Shown piece by piece: positions 44,386 through 53,351 of a stretch of 64,000 bases of DNA (position 1 is the stretch's first letter; every line of letters begins with the position of its first letter). Origin of the DNA: Vibrio panuliri (GTDB lineage Bacteria > Pseudomonadota > Gammaproteobacteria > Enterobacterales > Vibrionaceae); NCBI RefSeq assembly GCF_009938205.1, contig NZ_AP019655.1, positions 930,001 to 994,000 on the forward strand, given 5' to 3'. A model generated the notes under the pieces. That model saw nothing but the letters and a program-made list of their open reading frames with translations, had not been told where the DNA came from and did no database searches. A program made the position numbers and the translations under genes.

Positions 44386-45474
44386 TCATGCTGGCTGTGC
44401 TTGCTGCCTTTCTGTTACCGACATCGCACGGCGCTTAACTTGATAAGGGGAGGTTTCTACATCAAACAGTCTTTTCAAATGTAGATATGTCGTCCTCGGC
44501 ACTAACTTCTCTATCATGTTCCATTGATTATCAAACAACAGGTTTCGCACTAAAGATGCAGAGACGGGTTCTTTATCGCACTCCATACGAGGAATCTCAA
44601 TAAGAGTAATCGGATCACTTTCTAATGTGGGTGTGGTGAGCCATTGCTGCATTTGTTGGTTATAGAAGTTCGTCACTTTGCACAGTGGCTCTGTCCCCAC
44701 GTAACGATGTGTAATCCCCAAAGCAGGCGCAATGTGTGTGCGGAATATTTGTAGATCCATCGCAGTATGGCAGTAATTAATCACCCCTTCATCTTTCAAG
44801 AAATAACTTGGAAAGGTTGCTCGAGAGATAATGTAATCCGAACCCTCGTGAATAATCACATTTTTCAGGTCCTTCAAACCTTGTTGAATCATCAACAACC
44901 TATCTTGATAGGAGAAGAATGAACGATCTTCTTTAACCACAAACAAGTGTACCCAATCACACTCTGAAGCGGCTTTCTCAACTAAATGGCGATGCCCAAA
45001 AGTGAAAGGATTGGCATTCATTACAATACTACCAACACGTTGACCAAACTGCTTTAGCCGTCTTAAACGCGCGCAATAGTCATTGAGGCGTGATTTACTG
45101 TTTTCCAGTAAAACCACTCGATTTTTAACCGAGGCAAGCAAATGAAAGCCTGCTTCTTTAAATAACTTGTAGTTTTCTGGTTTGGTATAAATAAATAAAT
45201 TGAAACGACCTAAATCATAGGCAGACTTGACCAACTCGCTAATTAAACTGGTCGAAACACCTTTGCCTTGTAAACTCTCATCGACAGCGATCGACTTCAA
45301 CGTGTTCCCCGCCAAACCTCCGGTAGCGACCACCTGCCCGTTCGAAAAGGCAACAACGAAAAACTCTACGTCAGCATCAATGCCCAAGCCCATACGGGTG
45401 AGAAATGCCTTCACTGGCTCAAATTTACGAATATTTTGTCTACGTACTTTTTCAAAATAATATGACGTCAGCAC
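44386..45474 (-). CDS. citC: [Citrate (pro-3S)-lyase] ligase CitC
   Basis: 362 residues. An N-terminal GNAT-like domain (VDESLQGKGVSTSLISELV) precedes the nucleotidyltransferase-like domain with NANPFTFGHRHLVE (about 155-168), EDRSFFSYQDRLLMIQQG and EPVSASLVRNLL. It acetylates the prosthetic group on CitD with ATP and acetate, switching the lyase on. In many bacteria citC heads citCDEFXG; here it is a separate unit between tctA and the CitX-like gene. Confidence 0.94.
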   Translation of the reverse strand: MLTSYYFEKVRRQNIRKFEPVKAFLTRMGLGIDADVEFFVVAFSNGQVVATGGLAGNTLKSIAVDESLQGKGVSTSLISELVKSAYDLGRFNLFIYTKPENYKLFKEAGFHLLASVKNRVVLLENSKSRLNDYCARLRRLKQFGQRVGSIVMNANPFTFGHRHLVEKAASECDWVHLFVVKEDRSFFSYQDRLLMIQQGLKDLKNVIIHEGSDYIISRATFPSYFLKDEGVINYCHTAMDLQIFRTHIAPALGITHRYVGTEPLCKVTNFYNQQMQQWLTTPTLESDPITLIEIPRMECDKEPVSASLVRNLLFDNQWNMIEKLVPRTTYLHLKRLFDVETSPYQVKRRAMSVTERQQAQPA

Positions 45475-45619
45475 TGGCTTATCTCATTAGTAATTCACCA
45501 CACTATTATCCTATTCCCACCTAGCGTAAATAATGATTCTAATCAAAACGCATTAGGTGGATAAAATATTTAAATGGCGTTAATTATTTTAATCCCCACA
45601 TTCTATAAATTAGCCAACG

Positions 45620-45653
45620 CAAAAAGCCAACTGACGTGAATCAGTTGGCTTAA
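45620..45653 (-). terminator. Terminator of tctCBA
   Basis: Stem AAGCCAACTGA / TCAGTTGGCTT with a 6-base loop and five T on the minus strand, about 20 bases after tctA. Confidence 0.82.
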
Positions 45654-45671
45654 AGGATTGAAGCTACTTAA

Positions 45672-47183
45672 TTAAGCAGGCTGTTCAAGTTGCGCTTTGC
45701 GCTTGCTACGAATCATGCTGATAACTGGTAGTGCAATCGACAGTACCGTAATTGCGATCAGAGCTTGGGATACCGTTGAGCTAGCAAAAATCGTTAGGTC
45801 TTGGTTAGAGATTCTAAACGCCTGACGGAATGATTGTTCCATCGTACCGCCTACGATAACAGCAAGGATCATTGGTGCAGTTGGAATATTCGCACGCTTC
45901 ATTACCACGCCAGCCACACCAAGGATAACTAGGATGTAGAACTCAATAACTGAGTTGCTGATTGCGTAACAACCAATGAATGCTAGACCAAGAACGATTG
46001 GGTACAACACCTTAGGTGGAATTGCCAATACGCGTACCAGCACACCCGCAAGAGGAATGTTAACGACCGCAAGAATGATGTTAGCAACAAACATACTTGC
46101 AATTAGACCCCATGCAACATCTGCGTGTTGAACAAACAACAATGGACCTGGCTGAATACCCAACATCAGTAGTGCACCCATCATTACCGCAGTCGTACCA
46201 GAACCTGGAACACCCAGTGATAACATAGGGATCATTGCACCAATCGAGGCAGCATTGTTAGCTGATTCAGGCGCAGCTAGTCCTTCAATTGCACCATGGC
46301 CGAACTCTTCACTGTTTTTAGATAGCTGCTTCTCGTTGTTGTAACACATCAGAGACGCCATCGTACCACCAGCACCTGGCAGTGATCCCACTAGGAAGCC
46401 GACAGGAGCACTACGCAAGATAGGCCATTTTGAACGTTTCCAGTCATCACCTTCAATCCAAATTCGTTTGAACTTAGTCTGCGCTTTTTTGGTGCCTTTG
46501 CTTAAAGAGCTAAAGCTCTTAAACACTTCACCCATTGCATAGATACCGATGATAACAACTAGGAAATCGACACCAGTTTGTAGGTGTAAGTTGCCAAAAG
46601 TAAAACGTTCTGTACCTGTTTGAGCATCAATACCAATGGTCGCAATAGCTAAGCCAATCACCATCGATAAGAAGCCTTTGAGCATATTGCCTTTAGACAT
46701 CGATGCAGTCATCGATAGCGCAGCAACCATCAATAGGAAGTATTCCGCAGGACCAAACTTAAGCGCAAAACCTGCAACAGGCTCAGCGAGTAAAGTCATC
46801 AGCACTGCAGCAATCATACCACCGATTAGTGATGCGATAGCCGAGATTGCCAATGCCGACTCAGCTCGTCCTTTCTGCGCCATAGGGTAGCCATCAAAGG
46901 TTGCAGCCAGTGCGGCTCCATCCCCTGGGGTGTTGATTAGAATCGAGCTACGTGAGCCACCAAACATTGCACCGATATAAACACCCGTCATAGTGATCAG
47001 TGCTGCTGTCGGCCCCATCGCAAATGTCATTGGTAGTAATACTGCAACCCCGGTAGCAGGGCCAAGGCCGGGTAACATACCCACCACAGTACCCAGAACA
47101 CCACCAACGGTCACGAGCAATAGATGGTATGGCTGGAATGCAACGCCAAACCCGTTAATTAAGTTAGCAAAAATTTCACTCAT
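45672..47183 (-). CDS. tctA: Tripartite tricarboxylate transporter, large membrane subunit TctA
   Basis: 503 residues with about 11-12 membrane helices. The conserved GMLPGLGPATGVAVLLPMTF near residue 37-56 and the second copy GSLPGAGGTMASLMCYNNEK near 265 are the paired TctA motifs; PGDGAA and SIGAMIPMLSLGVPGSGTTAV are also present. It forms the permeation pathway for citrate or a related tricarboxylate. It follows tctB by nine bases. Confidence 0.94.
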   Translation of the reverse strand: MSEIFANLINGFGVAFQPYHLLLVTVGGVLGTVVGMLPGLGPATGVAVLLPMTFAMGPTAALITMTGVYIGAMFGGSRSSILINTPGDGAALAATFDGYPMAQKGRAESALAISAIASLIGGMIAAVLMTLLAEPVAGFALKFGPAEYFLLMVAALSMTASMSKGNMLKGFLSMVIGLAIATIGIDAQTGTERFTFGNLHLQTGVDFLVVIIGIYAMGEVFKSFSSLSKGTKKAQTKFKRIWIEGDDWKRSKWPILRSAPVGFLVGSLPGAGGTMASLMCYNNEKQLSKNSEEFGHGAIEGLAAPESANNAASIGAMIPMLSLGVPGSGTTAVMMGALLMLGIQPGPLLFVQHADVAWGLIASMFVANIILAVVNIPLAGVLVRVLAIPPKVLYPIVLGLAFIGCYAISNSVIEFYILVILGVAGVVMKRANIPTAPMILAVIVGGTMEQSFRQAFRISNQDLTIFASSTVSQALIAITVLSIALPVISMIRSKRKAQLEQPA

Positions 47184-47192
47184 AATGACCTC

Positions 47193-47687
47193 TTACCCCA
47201 TAAATGGAAGTGGTGGAAGGCTAATTGCCAATAGTGTGTTGAAAATGAAGAAAACCGTGACGGAAAATGCCAATGCGATGGCCGCGCTCTTCTTCCACTC
47301 TGAAAGCCCACTCGTAATGCTTAACATTGCAAACAGGAACATAAACGTACTGATCACATAGCCTAGAGGGTCAAAAACCAAGGCGTAACCAATGGAGACT
47401 AGACAGGTATAGAAGATACGCTTACGGTCGAACTTTTTGATTTCGTCTTCATTGATCAAATCAACCCAAGCTTGGATAGAAGCTTTAATATTACTTTTTG
47501 CCAGCAGAATGCCGCCGACAATAATCGACAGTACTGCTACTCCCATTGGGAAATAAACTGGGTCTAATGGATTACCAAATGCAGCCCTAGGCATCGCATA
47601 TGTCATACCACCATAAATTAAACCAAAACCGATGCTAAATATGCCGGTAAACGCATCCCAGTTTGGACGAACTTTTTTGTTTTCCAT
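47193..47687 (-). CDS. tctB: Tripartite tricarboxylate transporter, small membrane subunit TctB
   Basis: 164 residues with four membrane helices (about 14-34, 43-62, 88-107, 117-155), the DUF1468/TctB build. It works with TctA as the membrane part. A stem-loop separates it from tctC. Confidence 0.9.
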   Translation of the reverse strand: MENKKVRPNWDAFTGIFSIGFGLIYGGMTYAMPRAAFGNPLDPVYFPMGVAVLSIIVGGILLAKSNIKASIQAWVDLINEDEIKKFDRKRIFYTCLVSIGYALVFDPLGYVISTFMFLFAMLSITSGLSEWKKSAAIALAFSVTVFFIFNTLLAISLPPLPFMG

Positions 47688-47733
47688 GTTGAAATCCTTA
47701 CAGAACCGAGAAATATGGAATGTCGAGCTGACG

Positions 47734-47759
47734 CCTAGAGCACTGGAACGTGCTCTAGG
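47734..47759 (-). terminator. Stem-loop between tctC and tctB
   Basis: Perfect 10-bp arms CCTAGAGCAC / GTGCTCTAGG with a 6-base loop and no T run. Structures like this after binding-protein genes often stabilise the upstream mRNA, so more TctC than TctBA is made; that role is inferred. Confidence 0.6.
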
Positions 47760-47774
47760 TACTACTCCGTATAA

Positions 47775-48764
47775 TTACTTCTTGAAGATCTCTGCGAGGA
47801 TTTGCTTATACTCCTCGTTTGTCTTCGCTAAGAACTGATTGAACTCCTCACCTGTTTGGTAGGCAGCATCCCAGCCATTACGCTTACGCGCTTCCGCCCA
47901 CTCAGGTGTTTCCACCATTTCTTTCAGTGTTTTGTTCCAGTATTTGACTGCGTAATCTGGCATGTCTTTTGGTCCAAACAGGCCACGCCAGTTTTCAAAC
48001 GTTGCATCAATACCTTGCTCTTTTACGGTTGGGATTTCTGCAACTTTACCTTCACCGATTCGCTTGTCCGCTGTCTGAGCAAGAGCACGTAAGTTGCCAC
48101 TTTCAACTAGCTGAACAACATCGCCAAGACCGGTTGAAATGAGGTCAACGTGTCCGCCCAATACCTGAGCCACTGCACCACCGTCTTGAAACGAGATGTA
48201 GTCAATCTGATTGATGTTAGGAACGCCCGCCGCTTTAGCGATCATCAAGAACTGAATGTGGTCCATACTACCTGCAGCTGAAGTACCACCAACTTTGACA
48301 GATTTAGGATCTTTCTTTAAAGCTTCCATTACTTCATTGATCGAGCTGTATTTCGAATCTTTTGAAACAACAAACGCTCCGTAGTCTGTAATTAGGCGTG
48401 CAAGTGGAGTGGTGTCTTGGTAGCTGTACTTACTTGCACCTGTAAGGTTCGTAAGTAGAATCGGCGGTGAGTAAACCGTAATGAGCTTGTCACTGCCTTT
48501 TTGTGTTTGCATATAGGCTAGGTTCACAGCGCCACCGCCGCCAGGACGGTTAGTGATTGGCATGTTTGCTTCTACTAAGCCTGTATCTTTAAGAGTCTTA
48601 GCGACGGTTCTGATGGTGAGATCCCAACCACCACCAGCACCAGAAGGAGCAACAAAAGAAAGTGTTTTTGGTGGATAGTCTTGCGCTGCCACACTGCTCA
48701 ATGGTAATGCAGCTACAGAGGTCATCGCTGCTCCAATCATCAAACTCTTTAGTTTCATATTCAT
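47775..48764 (-). CDS. tctC: Tripartite tricarboxylate transporter, periplasmic binding protein TctC
   Basis: 329 residues. A signal peptide ends at SSVAAQD (about residue 28). SFVAPSGAGGGWDLTIRTVAK, NRPGGGGAVNL, GGTSAAGSMDH and the C-terminal LAKTNEEYKQIL fit the TctC/Bug family. It captures citrate, or another tricarboxylate, in the periplasm. Its place beside citrate lyase and OadGAB makes citrate the likely ligand; no CitS, CitT or CitM is seen here. Confidence 0.92.
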   Translation of the reverse strand: MNMKLKSLMIGAAMTSVAALPLSSVAAQDYPPKTLSFVAPSGAGGGWDLTIRTVAKTLKDTGLVEANMPITNRPGGGGAVNLAYMQTQKGSDKLITVYSPPILLTNLTGASKYSYQDTTPLARLITDYGAFVVSKDSKYSSINEVMEALKKDPKSVKVGGTSAAGSMDHIQFLMIAKAAGVPNINQIDYISFQDGGAVAQVLGGHVDLISTGLGDVVQLVESGNLRALAQTADKRIGEGKVAEIPTVKEQGIDATFENWRGLFGPKDMPDYAVKYWNKTLKEMVETPEWAEARKRNGWDAAYQTGEEFNQFLAKTNEEYKQILAEIFKK

Positions 48765-49105
48765 TCTATATTCCTATAGTCATTATTTTATTTAGCTTTC
48801 AAACCTCAAATAAGTGAATAGTTACTGAGGTTGTTAGGAATATTATGATTTGAAGTAGAGCTTCGATGTGTGATTTATTACCTTATAAACCAGATGTTTA
48901 ATGCCGATTATGGCGTTAATAAATTTATTTTAAAAAGAGAATTAAAAACAACAAGTTACAGGCTAGATAAGTGTAAAAACTCGACTTTTACACTCTATTT
49001 TCAAGATCTGGTTCAAATTAAATTTATCTATTTCGCTCACAATCATTCGCTTAATAAAAATTAAATGAATTTATTCCAGAGGAATATTTAGCGAAAGTGA
49101 AAGGA
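48765..49105. promoter_or_regulatory. Upstream region of tctCBA
   Basis: 341 bases, strongly AT-rich, without a credible gene. It should contain the tctC promoter and any CitB site. I see no clear inverted repeat or promoter boxes that stand out from the AT-rich background. Confidence 0.45.
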
Positions 49106-49483
49106 CTATAGTGCACCATACCCTGCAAGCAGACCTATCGGTAGAAGCAATATCCATTGCGGCAATCTGACGAACACTCTGCTGCCGAAGAAGTACCACC
49201 CCACTACCACAAATACCATGGAGAATAGAATGTACAAGATACCCAGCAGCTGAGTGGGAAAATAGTATGCATTGAGACCGTACCATCCCACATAGGTGAG
49301 CATTAATGCCGTTACAAGTAAAGTGACGGAAACGAGGTGCCAACACGCTAGCAGTGTTGCTTTTGGGACGTCATCAAGATCTGACTTTAAAAATGGTCTG
49401 ATTGGATCGATTTGACCAGCAAACAAATGTACTAACGACGTAAATACACCAAGTAAGCCCGCGCTCAATATCCATATATTCAT
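49106..49483 (-). CDS. Small four-helix membrane protein of unknown function
   Basis: 125 residues, four hydrophobic helices (about 3-22, 43-66, 76-98, 105-122). LVHLFAGQIDPIRPFLKSD and ACWHLVSVTLLV contain conserved-looking His residues. I do not recognise a named family. It lies alone and its product would sit in the inner membrane. Confidence 0.7.
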   Translation of the reverse strand: MNIWILSAGLLGVFTSLVHLFAGQIDPIRPFLKSDLDDVPKATLLACWHLVSVTLLVTALMLTYVGWYGLNAYYFPTQLLGILYILFSMVFVVVGWYFFGSRVFVRLPQWILLLPIGLLAGYGAL

Positions 49484-49639
49484 AACACCCTCTCCGTAAG
49501 CATATTGTCTGACTACAGTAGCAAATATATCTGCGGTGCGAGTAGAGGCGAAAGTGTGCTTTGAAGCACACTATTTGACGAGAACACAACGCAAACTAAT
49601 CGCGTTTGTGTTCAACGTCCTAGATAAGTAAAGAGAGCA

Positions 49640-50230
49640 CTATCGTCTAACAGCAACAAGAGCCGTGCAGTCGCCAAGCCCGCCTGCTAGATAGCTATAA
49701 AACATGGTGGCGTTTTCAGAAATATATCGTGCGACTTGCTTATGTTCTTCACCAAAGCGTTCCGCAGTAAAATCGCCATGCATCAGGTAAAAAACGCTAT
49801 CAACATGGGGACAGCTTTCATCGCTTAAGAACTGCGCCAGCTTCTCTTTGTTGTTAAACGCCAGCAACTGGTTGTCATCGTCAGCGAGGTAACGAATATC
49901 AGCCACATCCACATTGTTGGGAAATTCGCCCGTCTCGAACTTCTGTTTAATGTTCGCAATCACGCTTTCAGCGCAACTAGCTTGTTTGTCGATAGTTTCA
50001 ACACAAGCGGCAATACACCCAAGGTCTTGGCTCCAATGCTTAACCAACGCGGTTTGGAGAGGTGATGCACCAACCACGAACAACAAATCTAGCTTGAGTG
50101 TTGACAGAACTTCATCGCTTAACTCGCTGAAAGGGATAAAATAATCAACATCTAACAAAGTAGACTTTTGAGGCGCGGAAATGCCAATCTTAATCGGCTC
50201 TTCTATGTCCTCTAGTGGTTCAAACATCAT
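49640..50230 (-). CDS. Unrecognised soluble protein
   Basis: 196 residues, acidic, no signal peptide or membrane helix. Alternating hydrophobic strands and helices (LDLLFVVGASPLQTALV, VDSVFYLMHGDF) and a Gly-rich C-terminus ending YSYLAGGLGDCTALVAVRR suggest an alpha/beta fold, but no family comes to mind. Two adjacent ATG codons could serve as start. It lies about 110 bases after the PilZ gene on the same strand, so cotranscription is possible. Confidence 0.65.
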   Translation of the reverse strand: MMFEPLEDIEEPIKIGISAPQKSTLLDVDYFIPFSELSDEVLSTLKLDLLFVVGASPLQTALVKHWSQDLGCIAACVETIDKQASCAESVIANIKQKFETGEFPNNVDVADIRYLADDDNQLLAFNNKEKLAQFLSDESCPHVDSVFYLMHGDFTAERFGEEHKQVARYISENATMFYSYLAGGLGDCTALVAVRR

Positions 50231-50340
50231 TACTCCAACTACACATATTCCTCGGTAGCGCAGTGTCTACCGTACTCCCGATAAGAATACATGCTTAACC
50301 GTCATCGGGGAACCATTCTAACCATTGATAGCGCATTTCT

Positions 50341-51123
50341 TTATAACTGAGAATGCTGTGCATCGACATCCATCGCGGTAACTTGAGCATGATGCTCGAC
50401 TCCTGACCACTCCTTTTTACTGTATCCAAGCAATGCATGCTTATAGCGGTCAACCAAGTTAGATAACAGTGAACGTACATTATGTGCGTCTTCTAGAGCA
50501 AACTCGACACCATAAGCGGTATGCGTACCAACGGTTTGCTTATTGCGAACATACCCAGACAATAAAGGAAGAGAGTAATTCCTCTGACTATTGGTTCTCA
50601 CTTGCAAAGACACTTTCTTTCCAGACTCAATATCCAGTCCTAGGGATGACAACACAAACTGGCAGCCACTTTTCGAAATATTCTTCACCTGACAAGCAAC
50701 GAGCTTATCATCGATACACAATGTCGCACTCAGTTTGACGTCAAATCGAAGCTCTTTTCGCAATGTGGAGACATCCATCATCTGCGGTATCGTCACCACC
50801 ATCATAGGCACTGGTTGTTTTAACACGCTTTCAATTTGTGAACGAAACTGAATCGCATATCCTTCACCTTGAGTCGATACCACATGCAAGTGCAGCCAAA
50901 AACCTTCTTGGAAGTAGACTTGGAACTGGATGCGATTGACCTCTGGAAGTTCAAGCAAAATACGGTGATTAGAATGTTTAGCAAGAAACTTGGTGCGACA
51001 AGAGAATGTGGCACCGACAGGCGTAGTAATCGTGAGCATAACTTCACTGCCATGCTCGATCATCGGAAGAGCTTCTGCGTTATGCATTTTAGTCGAGACG
51101 TTGATTTGTGCAGCTTTTATCAT
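50341..51123 (-). CDS. PilZ-domain protein, probable c-di-GMP receptor
   Basis: 260 residues. The C-terminal PilZ domain begins at about residue 120 with the c-di-GMP ligand motif RKELR and continues to NISKSGCQF, matching the RxxxR...(D/N)xSxxG signature in full. The N-terminal 110 residues resemble the YcgR-type PilZN barrel. Probably binds c-di-GMP and acts on motility or surface functions; its partner is unknown. There is no signal or membrane segment. Confidence 0.87.
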   Translation of the reverse strand: MIKAAQINVSTKMHNAEALPMIEHGSEVMLTITTPVGATFSCRTKFLAKHSNHRILLELPEVNRIQFQVYFQEGFWLHLHVVSTQGEGYAIQFRSQIESVLKQPVPMMVVTIPQMMDVSTLRKELRFDVKLSATLCIDDKLVACQVKNISKSGCQFVLSSLGLDIESGKKVSLQVRTNSQRNYSLPLLSGYVRNKQTVGTHTAYGVEFALEDAHNVRSLLSNLVDRYKHALLGYSKKEWSGVEHHAQVTAMDVDAQHSQL

Positions 51124-51495
51124 AATAGCGGCATCCTATTTTTATCGTTGTAGTTATAGTTTTTTATGCAAGCCAAACTGCTTATCAATGATGCATCGCG
51201 ACGCTTATCATCAAGAGATAACTAAGGATACTCTGCATCTTTTTATGGCACCAACCTCACATAATTTTGCTTTTATCAACCAGCGAGAAAAGCGCAGTCA
51301 GATTTTTCTTACGCGGATTTAAAGCTTGATTTTCGTCAATACAAACTCACCTCTAACGGCTATATTTTCTGGGAGTTTAAAGTGAAAACTCAACGGACAA
51401 ACGTTCTTAAATCACCTTTTGTATTTGTAAGCCCTTTTATTGGAAATGTTCTTGGTTTACCTAACAAGAACCTTGTCTATTCGAGAGATAGCACC

Positions 51496-51888
51496 ATGAT
51501 TAGCAAAGATTACTTGCCACCTAATACGCCAATCGTCTCCAACTATATTGTTGTTGATGATATCGCAGCATTCACCCTGTTCTTAACATCAACGTTCCAA
51601 GGTCAAATCGTCAGTGAGCAAAAAGACTCGCAAGGGTCACTTGTTCACGCCAATGTGCGCATTGAAAACGCAATTCTCTCCGTACATCAATCTCAACAAG
51701 CACAAGACAAAACACAAACATCTTTGTTGATTTATGTTGAAAACGTCGAAGCGGTTATTGCTCAAGCATCCAAGTATGGTGTAACTGTTAAACATCAACC
51801 GAGTGACAACAGTGCGTTCGAACATACCGCATGTATCGCGGACAGCTGGGGTAACTTGTGGTGGCTTGCAAGCTACGTAGGCAAGTAA
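51496..51888 (+). CDS. VOC-fold (glyoxalase/bleomycin resistance-like) protein
   Basis: 130 residues. PPNTPIVSNYIVVDDIAAFTLFL is a typical first beta-alpha unit of single-chain VOC proteins of the PhnB-like group, and the end DSWGNLWWLAS is the usual DPxGNxWxLA tail. Function cannot be assigned. The frame is open upstream to a GTG at 51382 with GGGAG six bases before it, which would add 38 residues unlike the family; I prefer 51496 but cannot exclude the longer form. Confidence 0.75.
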   Translation: MISKDYLPPNTPIVSNYIVVDDIAAFTLFLTSTFQGQIVSEQKDSQGSLVHANVRIENAILSVHQSQQAQDKTQTSLLIYVENVEAVIAQASKYGVTVKHQPSDNSAFEHTACIADSWGNLWWLASYVGK

Positions 51889-51908
51889 CTCCCTTTCACC
51901 AATGCAAA

Positions 51909-51930
51909 GAAGCGAGCTAAAGCTCGCTTC
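51909..51930. terminator. Hairpin between convergent VOC and acyltransferase genes
   Basis: Perfect 10-bp arms GAAGCGAGCT / AGCTCGCTTC with a 2-base loop; short pyrimidine tail on either strand. Probably a modest bidirectional terminator. Confidence 0.6.
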
Positions 51931-51961
51931 CCTTCCATCCTTGCTGTGTGCTAATCCACAA

Positions 51962-52996
51962 TTAGCGCCCAAACGAGAAAGATAGCTTTCTTGCCATCTT
52001 CTGCATCTGTTCACTCTGCCGATAAGCGCTTCTAATCCGTGCAAGTGACGGTTTCTCTACATACTTAGTTAATACACTCGCAATGGCAATCGACACAAGA
52101 ACCGCCGCGATGATACCCAGAATCGGATTTATGCCCAATTGATAGGTATAGTTGATGATGACATAACCGATGTTTTGATGAACAAGATATAAGGAATATG
52201 AAATGGCACCAAGCGCCACTAATGGTCGCACACTCAATATCGGCAATCTATTGCTTGTGGCGAGGAAAAACACCGCATAGAAGCCAGCAAAAATGCAAAA
52301 CTCTCGCCACGAATAGATCGCTAATGATGAAAGCAACGTGAGACAAAGAGTCAACATGATTCTTCGCTTGTCACCACCATCACTCATCAAGCGATAAAAA
52401 CAGATACCAGCGAGAAACATTGGCAGATCTCGCATCAAAAGTATCTTGTAGATCGGCGCAGGAATATCGAGCACGCCCAAAGAATGAAGCACTGAGAAGA
52501 AAATGATCACCAAACTGTAACTCTCAACGCTATCCAATCGTGATGTCAAATACAGGGTAAACATCCAAAAATAGAACGTCAGTTCGACGGTCAGCGTCCA
52601 GTAGACGCCATCAACATGGGGAACCAAAAGATACTCGTGAAACATCAGCACATTCATGATGGCTTCGGTCAATGCCACTTCCCTGCCAGGTAAACCAAAC
52701 AGAGAGACGACAGCAAAAGTGACAAACAGCGCCGCCCAATATACTGGATAGAGTCGAGAAAACCGTGACACGATAAAGTCTAACGGTCTTTGCGTTCGAT
52801 TCAGAGTCCAAAAAATAACGAAACCACTGATCATAAAGAACAGCTGTACGCCAAACTCTGCAACCTGAATCCAAGCGACACTCATCTCAGGATGAGAGTA
52901 AATCTCGTCATAACGATAAATGTAGTGATAAAGTACCACGCAAAAAGCCGCCACCCCTCTTAACGCATCCAGCTCTAGTAACCTGTGCTTACTCAT
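51962..52996 (-). CDS. Acyltransferase family 3 membrane protein
   Basis: 344 residues, about ten membrane helices. The start ELDALRGVAAFCVVLYHY carries the catalytic His of the OafA/YrhL/NodX family, and FFMISGFVIFW and SRLYPVYW are its following blocks. Such proteins add acetyl or similar groups to surface sugars, lipids or periglucans from the cytoplasmic donor. No polysaccharide genes are near, so the acceptor is unknown. Confidence 0.9.
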   Translation of the reverse strand: MSKHRLLELDALRGVAAFCVVLYHYIYRYDEIYSHPEMSVAWIQVAEFGVQLFFMISGFVIFWTLNRTQRPLDFIVSRFSRLYPVYWAALFVTFAVVSLFGLPGREVALTEAIMNVLMFHEYLLVPHVDGVYWTLTVELTFYFWMFTLYLTSRLDSVESYSLVIIFFSVLHSLGVLDIPAPIYKILLMRDLPMFLAGICFYRLMSDGGDKRRIMLTLCLTLLSSLAIYSWREFCIFAGFYAVFFLATSNRLPILSVRPLVALGAISYSLYLVHQNIGYVIINYTYQLGINPILGIIAAVLVSIAIASVLTKYVEKPSLARIRSAYRQSEQMQKMARKLSFSFGR

Positions 52997-53351
52997 ACAA
53001 CCTCAATATAACTAAATACTATTAGGCCCATACTAAAGCAAAGTGTTTGGAATATTTAACTCAGCCAGCACCAATAAATTGATTTATCAAAAATAAGACA
53101 ACCCAACACGAGATGTCAGTTTATCGGTTAAATACGCACCACGAAGACCATTTGCCTGACATGGTTCAAAGGCGACTAAATCCACCGTTTTTCCTCCTAA
53201 AGTAGGAACTTTTTGCAGCTAAGGAAGCATATCTCCCACCAGCAGGTTAACACTATGATGAAGTTAACAAGGGTTTTGGTCTTACCAAAACAGTGACTAA
53301 CCAGACCATGGAAAGAGCAGCACTCTACTATGTCTGACTTCGAGGTGAACT
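52997..53351. promoter_or_regulatory. Divergent region between acyltransferase and aldB
   Basis: 355 bases with no credible gene. A small hairpin TCCTA-AAG-TAGGA (53195-53207) followed by TTTTT is the only structured element I see. No -24/-12 sigma-54 element of the TGGCAC...TTGC kind is visible, although aldB/exaC genes are sometimes controlled that way. Confidence 0.4.

Noticed and set aside
48870..49064. 64-codon open frame upstream of tctC
   Set aside because: AT-rich, no ribosome site and no recognisable domain; likely chance.
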